Source: Chloroflexi bacterium UBA2235
GTDB lineage: Bacteria > Chloroflexota > UBA11872 > UBA12225
DNA: 6,750 nucleotides
Direction: 5' to 3'
Assembly: GCA_002347925.1 (NCBI GenBank)
Contig: DDYL01000002.1
Span: 1 to 6,750, forward strand
Numbering within the stretch: the stretch's first letter is position 1; each line of letters begins with the position of its first letter. This document shows positions 1-5,577 of the stretch, one piece after another. Under the pieces are notes generated by a model. That model did no database searches and had not been told where the DNA came from. It saw only the letters and a list, made by a program, of their open reading frames with translations. A program made the position numbers and the translations under genes.

Positions 1-1
1 C

Positions 2-103
2 GAATTTGCCCAGATCTCGCGCATCACCGACCGGACACACCTAATCACTCCCGCCCATGTGACGAAACGGGTCCACCGTTCGAAGCGTGCCCTTTATCCT
101 TGA
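2..103 (+). CDS. Possible C-terminal tail of an upstream gene (partial, unidentified)
   Basis: A reading frame is open from the left edge to a TGA at 101-103 and would encode 33 residues, ending in HRSKRALYP. I favour it weakly as real because its third codon positions are more G/C-rich than those of the neighbouring frame 1, and because its stop lies 7 bases before the ATG at 111, the close spacing seen elsewhere in this window. The tail is basic (several Arg, Lys and His) and has no motif I recognise. It is too short to assign a family, and it could be chance. If real, the acyl-CoA dehydrogenase is the next gene of an operon that begins beyond the left edge. Confidence 0.3.
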   Translation, partial: EFAQISRITDRTHLITPAHVTKRVHRSKRALYP

Positions 104-110
104 GCGTCCG

Positions 111-1298
111 ATGACCAGTACCACCCACCCGATACCTGACTACTCCCACTTCGATACCTTGTTGAGTGAAGGCGAACTCAACTTGCGAGATCGTGTGCGT
201 TCGTTCGTGCGGGCCAAGGTCCTGCCGTTGGTCGCCGACTGTTACGAACGAGGCGTATTCCCGCATGAAATCGTCGACGCGTCTGCCGAAGCCGGATTGT
301 TCGAGCACCACGGTCCCATTGAGGCAGGCCTTATCGCCTTCGAACTCGAACGTGCCGACGCCGGCGTCCGAAGCATGGTCTCGGTCCATACCCACCTCGC
401 CCAGTCAGCCATACGGTTCTTCGGTTCTCCGGACCAGCAGGCTACATATCTGCCGCGAATGGAGCGAGGCGAGACGATCGGAGCCTTCTCGCTAACCGAA
501 CCGGCGCACGGCTCCGATCCCGGCGGACTTGAAGTCACCGCGACACGGACGGCATCCGGCTACGTCCTAAACGGCCACAAGAAGTGGGCGACAAATGCCA
601 CGTTCGCCGGGGTCACTGTGGTCTGGGCACGCCTGATCGACAACGACGAAGTTTCCCCAGCCGACCGGGACGGCGCGGGCGCAATCCGTGCATTCCTGGT
701 TGATGCCGGCGCTCCGGGGTTCCGTCCGGTTGCAATTCACCGCAAACTCAGTTTCCGGATGTCCGCCAGCAGTGAGATCTTCCTCGAGAATTGCGAAATC
801 CCCCTGAAGAACCGGCTGCCCGGCGCACGCGGATTGGGTCATGCCCTGAAGTGCCTGAACGAAGCTCGCTACGGGATCGTCTGGGGGGTTGCCGGTGCGG
901 CTGAGGCGTGCTTCGAGGAAGCGCTCGCCTACGGGTCATCGCGCATCCAGTTCGGCCGTCCCATTTCTGGATTCCAGATGACCCAGTCAAAGCTGGCCAC
1001 CATGTACGCCGCAGTCGTGCGATCCAAGTTGCTGGCCCTGCACCTGGGACGCCTCAAGGAACGTGGTGCACTCCATCACACCGATGTCTCGCTCGGAAAG
1101 TTGAACAACGTCCGCGACGCCCTCGACGTCGCCCGGACCGCACGGACAATCCTCGGTGGGATCGGCATCCTGGACACAACGGTCTCTCTGCGCCACGCGG
1201 CCAATCTTGAAAGCGAACTTACGTACGAGGGGACCGACGAAGTGCACGCCCTGATAATCGGTAGACACTTGACCGGCCTGGATGCCTTTCGTGGCTGA
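111..1298 (+). CDS. Acyl-CoA dehydrogenase, glutaryl-CoA dehydrogenase type
   Basis: This is an FAD-dependent acyl-CoA dehydrogenase, most like glutaryl-CoA dehydrogenase, which oxidises and decarboxylates glutaryl-CoA to crotonyl-CoA in lysine, tryptophan and aromatic breakdown. It acts in the cytoplasm and passes electrons to electron-transfer flavoprotein. Numbered from the ATG at 111 (395 residues, normal length), the helical N-terminal domain is about 10-125. The flavin/substrate motifs are TEPAHGSDP (129-137) and GHKKWATN (155-162), and CLNEARYG (248-255) is typical of the glutaryl subfamily. The catalytic glutamate is E373 in TYEGTDEVHALIIGR. The pair E80 and R87 (LERADAGVRS) matches the residues that bind the distal carboxylate in human GCDH (Glu87, Arg94). 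Y372, beside the catalytic Glu, is the residue reported for decarboxylating enzymes. The start is uncertain: an in-frame GTG at 87 would add 8 residues, but neither start has a strong ribosome site and an in-frame stop lies at 60-62. I prefer ATG 111. The exact substrate is inferred. Confidence 0.88.
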   Translation: MTSTTHPIPDYSHFDTLLSEGELNLRDRVRSFVRAKVLPLVADCYERGVFPHEIVDASAEAGLFEHHGPIEAGLIAFELERADAGVRSMVSVHTHLAQSAIRFFGSPDQQATYLPRMERGETIGAFSLTEPAHGSDPGGLEVTATRTASGYVLNGHKKWATNATFAGVTVVWARLIDNDEVSPADRDGAGAIRAFLVDAGAPGFRPVAIHRKLSFRMSASSEIFLENCEIPLKNRLPGARGLGHALKCLNEARYGIVWGVAGAAEACFEEALAYGSSRIQFGRPISGFQMTQSKLATMYAAVVRSKLLALHLGRLKERGALHHTDVSLGKLNNVRDALDVARTARTILGGIGILDTTVSLRHAANLESELTYEGTDEVHALIIGRHLTGLDAFRG

Positions 1299-2895
1299 AC
1301 AGTCACCAGAATCCAGTCAGGGCACCCAACCGTCACGTGTCTGGAATGAAGTCGTCATCGTAGGACTCGGCCCCGGCGACCCCGACCACCTGACTGCGCG
1401 GGCAGCCGCGATCATCACCTACGCCGCCTCGGCGGGACAGCTTGTCCTCCGCACCCGCATCCATCCGACGGTGGACAAATGGCCGTTGCTCGCCACCGCC
1501 CCTTCATTCGATCACATCTACGAACAGGCCTCAGACTTCGACACCGTTTACCGGGACATCGTCGACGCCATTCTCGTTCGCATCGTACGGCCGTCCGACA
1601 CCCCTCTGGTCTACGCTGTACCCGGACATCCGTCGATCGGCGAAGCAACGGTCCTCAGGTTGCGTGAAGCATGCCGGGACCGGGGCATCACCGTCACCAT
1701 CGTTCCGGGCCTCTCATTCATCGACGCGATCGCGCCGCTCCTTGACGTCGATGTCGCCGACGGAGTGCACATCGTTGACGCGCTTTCTATCTCAAGGATC
1801 GACCCCACGATACCCGTCCTTGTCTGCCAGATCCACAGCCGCCGGGTTGCGACACACGTGAAACTGACCCTCGCGTCGCACTACCCCGACACGCATCCTG
1901 TCATGATCGTCCAGGCGGCGGGCGTCTCCGGCCAGATGCGCACGCGCACGGTCGAACTCTGGGAACTCGACCATCGCGATGACCTGGATCACCTTACAAC
2001 CGTTTTCGTCAAGCCTCTCGAACCACTCGCGGCAGTTCGCGAACCAGCCACACTAGCGCTGGTCATGGCCCGGTTACGAGCGGAAGATGGCTGCCCGTGG
2101 GACCGTGAGCAAACCCACGAGAGCCTCCGTCGGTTCCTCCTCGAGGAAACCTATGAGGCCCTCGAGAAACTTGATGCCGGCGATGTCAGCGGCCTGGAAG
2201 AGGAACTGGGTGACATCCTTCTCCAAATTGTCTTCCACTCCCAGATCGCGAGCGAGAATGGCACCTTCAACTTCGGAGACGTCGTAGCCGGCATTGTCTC
2301 CAAGATGGTCCGTAGGCATCCCCACGTCTTTGGCGATGCCGTTGCGACCACAACCGACGCCGTTCTCCAGAATTGGGAAGCAACCAAGCGGGCCGAACGC
2401 GACTCTGCCACCGACACCGAAGCGGGTGTGCCGGTTCGCAAGTCAATGCTTGATGGAGTACCCCGGTCGCTTCCGGCCCTCGCGCAATCCCAGTCGATCC
2501 AGGACCGCGCCGCGCGGGTGGGGTTCGATTGGCCAGACATCACAGGTGTCCTGGAAAAGATTGTCGAGGAAGCACGCGAACTCACCGAGGCCAACGATGC
2601 CGAGAGGGCTTCAGAAGTGGGTGACCTCTTCTTCACCTTGGTGAACCTCTCCCGCCGTCTCGGTGTCGATGCCGAGGAATCGTTGCGGGGGTCGGCCAGC
2701 CGTTTCCGGGCGAGGTTCGGCCACGTGGAGGCACGCGTCGCGACCAGGGGCGTGGACTGGTCCACCCTCGATGCATCCGAACTCGACAACATGTGGAACG
2801 ACGCGAAACGGGCAACTGCCACGAGGACGTTCCAATCGCACGACGCAGGGCCATACCTGGCATCAGCGGAAGGTTCAGATACGGTAGTCCGGTAG
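1282..2895 (+). CDS. mazG: MazG nucleoside triphosphate pyrophosphohydrolase fused to a tetrapyrrole-methylase-like domain (YabN type)
   Basis: MazG hydrolyses NTPs and dNTPs to the monophosphate and pyrophosphate and is thought to clear abnormal nucleotides. This 537-residue protein is roughly twice the length of E. coli MazG because of an N-terminal domain (about 22-245) of the SAM-dependent tetrapyrrole methylase fold, with GLGPGDPDHLT (28-38) and YAVPGHPSIGE (111-121). The same arrangement occurs in Bacillus YabN, where the methylase substrate is unknown. MazG half 1 (about 255-355) starts with DGCPWDREQTHESL and has E288-E289-x-x-E292 plus E308-x-x-D311. Half 2 (about 395-485) has E429-E430-x-x-E433 plus E445-x-x-D448. 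Both halves therefore keep the acidic Mg-binding residues. The tail after about 515 has no recognisable motif. The ATG at 1282 overlaps the dehydrogenase end by 17 bases, suggesting translational coupling; a GTG at 1291 is an alternative start. The MazG assignment is firm; methylase activity is unproven. Confidence 0.93.
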   Translation: MPFVAEQSPESSQGTQPSRVWNEVVIVGLGPGDPDHLTARAAAIITYAASAGQLVLRTRIHPTVDKWPLLATAPSFDHIYEQASDFDTVYRDIVDAILVRIVRPSDTPLVYAVPGHPSIGEATVLRLREACRDRGITVTIVPGLSFIDAIAPLLDVDVADGVHIVDALSISRIDPTIPVLVCQIHSRRVATHVKLTLASHYPDTHPVMIVQAAGVSGQMRTRTVELWELDHRDDLDHLTTVFVKPLEPLAAVREPATLALVMARLRAEDGCPWDREQTHESLRRFLLEETYEALEKLDAGDVSGLEEELGDILLQIVFHSQIASENGTFNFGDVVAGIVSKMVRRHPHVFGDAVATTTDAVLQNWEATKRAERDSATDTEAGVPVRKSMLDGVPRSLPALAQSQSIQDRAARVGFDWPDITGVLEKIVEEARELTEANDAERASEVGDLFFTLVNLSRRLGVDAEESLRGSASRFRARFGHVEARVATRGVDWSTLDASELDNMWNDAKRATATRTFQSHDAGPYLASAEGSDTVVR

Positions 2896-2975
2896 ACTCG
2901 CTCGTAATCACCCAGGACAGAGCACCAGCGACTTCCCAGGCCATGAAACGGGAGGCCCAAAGGCACCCGCAACTT

Positions 2976-2983
2976 GAGCGAGG
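2976..2983 (+). promoter_or_regulatory. Ribosome binding site deciding the moxR-like start
   Basis: GAGCGAGG, with the core GAGG at 2980-2983, lies 5 bases before the ATG at 2989. It supports ATG 2989 over the in-frame TTG at 2974, which has only a poorly placed GGGAGG at 2950-2955, 18 bases upstream. The upstream limit of the frame is a TGA at 2944-2946. Confidence 0.5.
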
Positions 2984-2988
2984 CACCG

Positions 2989-3945
2989 ATGTCGGAAGAA
3001 CTCTCAGCGGTCGCATCACGGATCATCGCCAACGTCGAGCGTGTAATCCTCGGCAAGCGCACCGAAATCGAACTCGCCCTGATGGCAGTCCTCAGCCGAG
3101 GGCATATTCTCATCGAGGACGTGCCCGGCACTGGCAAGACCATGCTCGCCCGCGCACTCGCCCTCAGCGTGGGATGCACCTTCAAGCGCATTCAGTTCAC
3201 TCCCGACTTGCTTCCCTCAGACGTGACCGGTGTGACCGTTTACAACCAGAAACATGGCGAGTTCGAGTTCCGCCGGGGCCCGATTCATGCCCAGATGGTC
3301 CTCGCCGACGAAATCAACCGGGCAACCCCAAAGACTCAATCCGCGCTTCTTGAAGCGATGGAGGAACGCCAGGTAACCGTTGACGGCACGAGTTACGCGC
3401 TCCCGGCACCGTTCCTTGTCATGGCGACCCAGAACCCGATCGAATACGAGGGCACCTTCCCTCTGCCAGAGGCGCAATTGGACCGCTTCATGATGCGCAT
3501 CCGGCTTGGGTATCCCGCACGAGCCGATGAGATTGCGATCCTGACGGCCCAGAAGGAACAGCACCCGATCGAAACCATCAGCGAAGTCATTTCCGCGGAT
3601 GGATTGCGCGACCTGCAGGCATCAGTCGCACGCACGCACGTTGATCGACTGATCACGGAGTACGTCGTGGACGTCGCGACCGCGACCCGTGACCACCAGG
3701 AGGTCTACCTGGGGGCCTCACCACGCGGTTCAAGCGCCCTGCTTCGGGCCGCCCAAGCTCGCGCCGTCATTCAGGGTCGCGACTTTGTCAGTCCGGATGA
3801 CGTCAAGGCGCTCGCGGAATCCACTCTCGCCCACAGGCTGATCGTCTCACCCGGAGCGCGCATGCGGAATGTTGAGCCACGGACCATCATCCGGCAGGCG
3901 CTTGATACCGTGCCCGTTCCCGGAGCGAGGGCGGTCCGGGTCTGA
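2989..3945 (+). CDS. MoxR-family AAA+ ATPase
   Basis: MoxR ATPases are cytoplasmic AAA+ chaperone-like enzymes thought to help mature or activate partner proteins or complexes, usually together with DUF58 and von Willebrand factor A (VWA) proteins. Numbered from the ATG at 2989 (318 residues, normal for the family), the P-loop DVPGTGKT is at 44-51 and Walker B VLADE at 104-108. The sensor 1 asparagine is in MATQNP (N149), followed by EGTFPLPEAQLDRF with the conserved arginine R166. Sensor 2, SPRGSS, is at 244-249 in the C-terminal lid. All motifs expected of an active ATPase are present. A 93-base leader separates it from mazG. Downstream it converges on a - strand gene, so the usual DUF58/VWA partners are not in this cluster. 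The family call is firm, but the client protein cannot be inferred. A TTG at 2974 would add five residues. Confidence 0.93.
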   Translation: MSEELSAVASRIIANVERVILGKRTEIELALMAVLSRGHILIEDVPGTGKTMLARALALSVGCTFKRIQFTPDLLPSDVTGVTVYNQKHGEFEFRRGPIHAQMVLADEINRATPKTQSALLEAMEERQVTVDGTSYALPAPFLVMATQNPIEYEGTFPLPEAQLDRFMMRIRLGYPARADEIAILTAQKEQHPIETISEVISADGLRDLQASVARTHVDRLITEYVVDVATATRDHQEVYLGASPRGSSALLRAAQARAVIQGRDFVSPDDVKALAESTLAHRLIVSPGARMRNVEPRTIIRQALDTVPVPGARAVRV

Positions 3946-3997
3946 CCCAAAGTTGGGCGCCCTTCCCATTCGGGTGGGACTTGCCTATTCGTCCCGA
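3946..3997. terminator. Convergent intergenic region with short overlapping inverted repeats (probable bidirectional terminator)
   Basis: This 52-base gap separates two convergent genes. I can see TCCCA (3964-3968) facing TGGGA (3975-3979) with a 6-base loop. CGTCCC (3990-3995) faces GGGACG (4004-4009) with an 8-base loop and reaches into the last codons of the - strand gene. A competing pair is GGGAC (3976-3980) with GTCCC (3991-3995). CCCA-AAGT-TGGG (3946-3957) directly follows the MoxR stop. The stems are short and no clear T-tract follows on either strand, so factor-independent termination is a guess from position and symmetry. Confidence 0.4.
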
Positions 3998-4399
3998 CTA
4001 ATTGGGACGGCGTCCGAGCCTCGTCCCGGGCACGTCACCTTCTTGCTCGGCCTGAACCATCGGCTTCACTGCCCCACTACGGCGGCTCCGACGTTCCTCC
4101 AGGAAATCGTCGGTGTACAACCCCGCGGCACGTCCCCGGTAGACCGAAACAACGAGGTCCTCCCTTGGGACTTCAGCGGAGAGCACGAGCGAATCGTCAA
4201 TGGTGTCAATCAGGTCGAGCATCGCCTCTTCAGCAAGGTCCACCTCGAGCACCAGGGTGGCGTAAACGCTCGTCAGCGTGAAGTGCAAGTCGAGGTGGCC
4301 CACACGGACATCGCCAGCGAATACGTGATAGCCCTCAGAGGTCGCAGTGCGGTACTGCCTCTCAAATCGGGTGCGGCCGGCCGGCGTCGTAGTCGTCAT
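3998..4399 (-). CDS. Small uncharacterised protein (133 aa)
   Basis: I do not recognise a named family. The protein starts MTTTTPAGRTRFERQYR and runs on as alternating hydrophobic and charged stretches: a likely beta-rich N-terminal half (YHVFAGDVRVGHLDLHF, then YATLVLEVDL), an acidic helix-like stretch (EEAMLDLIDTIDD), then LVVSVYRGRAAGLYTDDF and a basic tail. It has no signal peptide, membrane segment, cysteine or histidine cluster, so a soluble cytoplasmic protein is most likely. I have an impression of similar short proteins in Chloroflexota, but cannot check it. The ATG at 4399 is chosen over the GTG at 4411 because a GGAGTGA site sits 8 bases before it. It is the last gene read leftwards after nadB and nadC, about 200 bases beyond nadC, and converges on the MoxR gene. 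It is probably real, judged by its ribosome site, coding-like composition and position; its function is unknown. Confidence 0.7.
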   Translation of the reverse strand: MTTTTPAGRTRFERQYRTATSEGYHVFAGDVRVGHLDLHFTLTSVYATLVLEVDLAEEAMLDLIDTIDDSLVLSAEVPREDLVVSVYRGRAAGLYTDDFLEERRSRRSGAVKPMVQAEQEGDVPGTRLGRRPN

Positions 4400-4407
4400 G
4401 GTCGTGG

Positions 4408-4414
4408 TCACTCC
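4408..4414 (-). promoter_or_regulatory. Ribosome binding site deciding the start of the 133-aa gene
   Basis: Read on the - strand this is GGAGTGA, ending 8 bases before the ATG at 4399. It lies too close to the alternative GTG at 4411 (it overlaps that codon) to serve it, so it fixes the shorter start. Confidence 0.55.
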
Positions 4415-4447
4415 GGCGAAAGGGATGTGGCCCGGGAGCGCAATCCC

Positions 4448-4492
4448 CTGTCGGCCGGACAGAATCGTACCGACCCCGGCTCAAGTTCGGTA
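4448..4492 (-). promoter_or_regulatory. Two adjacent dyads upstream of the 133-aa gene (possible operator/promoter region)
   Basis: The space between the 133-aa gene and nadC (about 4400-4612) has no gene I can support. It contains a perfect 5-bp dyad CTGTC-GGCCG-GACAG (4448-4462) and a 6-bp dyad TACCGA-N13-TCGGTA (4468-4492). A -10-like TACGAT (- strand, 4469-4464) lies between and partly inside them, but there is no convincing -35 at 16-18 bases. This could be an independent promoter with operator sites for the small gene, RNA stems after nadC, or chance. Nothing else stands out in the rest of the gap. Confidence 0.25.
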
Positions 4493-4612
4493 GCCCGGCG
4501 CCAAACCTGAACGCAGACGCAACCTCCGGCGCACGTCCATCTGTCACACGCGCTTGGCAAATCCAGCAAGCTCTCGTCTCGGGCCGTCGCTACTGCTCAC
4601 TCACCTGCACCG

Positions 4613-5503
4613 TCAGGCGATCACGAAGTCGAAGTCAAGCCCAACGTCAATCGCTGGCGCCGAGTGCGTGAGTGCCCCGACGGAGATCAGCGTGACGCCT
4701 GCTTCAGCCGCCGCGCGAACCGTCGTCAAGTTGATCCCGCCGGATGCCTCGGTCATGGCCCTGCCGGCAATCATCGCGACCGCTTCGCGAAGTCCCGATA
4801 CATCAAAGTTGTCAAGCAGGATGACATCCGCGCCAGCCTCAACGGCTTCACGTGCCTGATCCAGCGTGTCGACCTCCACCTCGACCCGCAGGAGGTGTGA
4901 CCCGTGCCGTCGTGCCGCACGAACCGCCGCCGTGATACCACCAGCGGCGACCAGATGGTTGTCCTTGATCAGGACGCCGTCATACAAGCCGGTCCGGTGG
5001 TTCTGACCACCTCCGGCCCGGACCGCATACTTTTCAAGGGTCCGCAGCCCCGGGGTCGTCTTTCGCGTGTCCACCACGATCGCCTCAGTCCCGGCAACAG
5101 CTGCCACGTACCGCTGCGTCAGGGTCGCGATACCGCTCAATCGCTGGACAAAGTTCAGGGCAACCCGTTCGGCGGAAAGGACCGGCCTTGCAGCGCCATG
5201 GATGGTCAGCAAGACTTCACCCGGTGAAACCGCTGCGCCATCCTGGACATGCGCCTCGAAGGTCAGGTTTTCGTCCAGTTGCCGGAATGCCTCGGTGGCG
5301 ACCGGTAGCCCGGCGACAACCCCGGCAACCCGTGACCGGAGACGGGCCACGCACCGGGCATCGGCAGGAACGGTCGCGATGGTCGTGATGTCGCCGGACC
5401 CGATGTCCTCCGCAAGTGCGAGCGCAACCACCCGGGTTACCTCATGGTGATCAAGCCACAGATCGTGGCGCGCGGGAGCAGGTGCCGTTTCTGGTGTTGT
5501 CAT
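4613..5503 (-). CDS. nadC: Nicotinate-nucleotide pyrophosphorylase (quinolinate phosphoribosyltransferase)
   Basis: NadC joins quinolinate to phosphoribosyl pyrophosphate, releasing CO2 and pyrophosphate and giving nicotinate mononucleotide, the last step unique to de novo NAD synthesis. The 296-residue length is typical. The N-terminal open-faced sandwich domain holds AEDIGSGDITT (31-41). The barrel begins near ERVALNFVQRLSGIAT (112-127), followed by DTRKTTPGLR (145-154), KYAV and GGGQNHR (158-170), LIKDNH (178-183), the acidic EVEV (208-211), LLDNF (229-233), EASGGI (252-257) and SVGALTHS (274-281). These include the Lys, Arg, His and acidic residues that line the quinolinate and PRPP sites, so it should be active. 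It follows nadB on the same strand after 74 bases, an operon-like pair. The start is the only ATG near the expected N terminus; its GGGGA ribosome site is unusually close (2 bases) and lies just past a 7-bp hairpin. Confidence 0.97.
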   Translation of the reverse strand: MTTPETAPAPARHDLWLDHHEVTRVVALALAEDIGSGDITTIATVPADARCVARLRSRVAGVVAGLPVATEAFRQLDENLTFEAHVQDGAAVSPGEVLLTIHGAARPVLSAERVALNFVQRLSGIATLTQRYVAAVAGTEAIVVDTRKTTPGLRTLEKYAVRAGGGQNHRTGLYDGVLIKDNHLVAAGGITAAVRAARRHGSHLLRVEVEVDTLDQAREAVEAGADVILLDNFDVSGLREAVAMIAGRAMTEASGGINLTTVRAAAEAGVTLISVGALTHSAPAIDVGLDFDFVIA

Positions 5504-5511
5504 GATCCCCG

Positions 5512-5530
5512 AAGTGTGCCTGACACACTT
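5512..5530 (-). repeat. Perfect 7-bp inverted repeat just upstream of nadC
   Basis: AAGTGTG (5512-5518) and CACACTT (5524-5530) are perfectly complementary around a 5-base centre. The repeat lies in the 74-base nadB-nadC gap, 8 bases before the nadC ATG and next to its ribosome site. No T-tract follows on the - strand, so it is not a classical terminator. It could be a repressor operator, an RNA stem that limits nadC translation, or an mRNA-processing stem. The symmetry is seen directly; the role is inferred. Confidence 0.45.
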
Positions 5531-5577
5531 GCAACGACGCAGATCTCTTCAACCGACAAAGATCGGGGGCTGGATTC

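Noticed and set aside
2870..2988. Sigma-70-like promoter before the MoxR gene
   Set aside because: TTCAGA (2874-2879) and TAGACT (2893-2898) resemble the two boxes, but their spacing of 13 bases is too short and no better pair is present.
2151..3191. Long - strand reading frame of 346 codons opposite mazG
   Set aside because: It lies entirely opposite the MazG coding region and the start of the MoxR gene, is Ser/Arg-rich with no domain signature, and is explained by the high GC of the genuine + strand genes.
3998..4399. Small - strand protein as an Hsp20-type heat shock protein
   Set aside because: The length and beta-rich look first suggested it, but the alpha-crystallin motifs (the A-x-x-x-n-G-V-L motif and the C-terminal IxI) are absent.
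3869..4510. + strand reading frame of 213 codons running from the MoxR end across the small - strand gene
   Set aside because: Its translation is low in recognisable structure, it overlaps the MoxR end in another frame, and the opposite frame has a better ribosome site and more protein-like composition.
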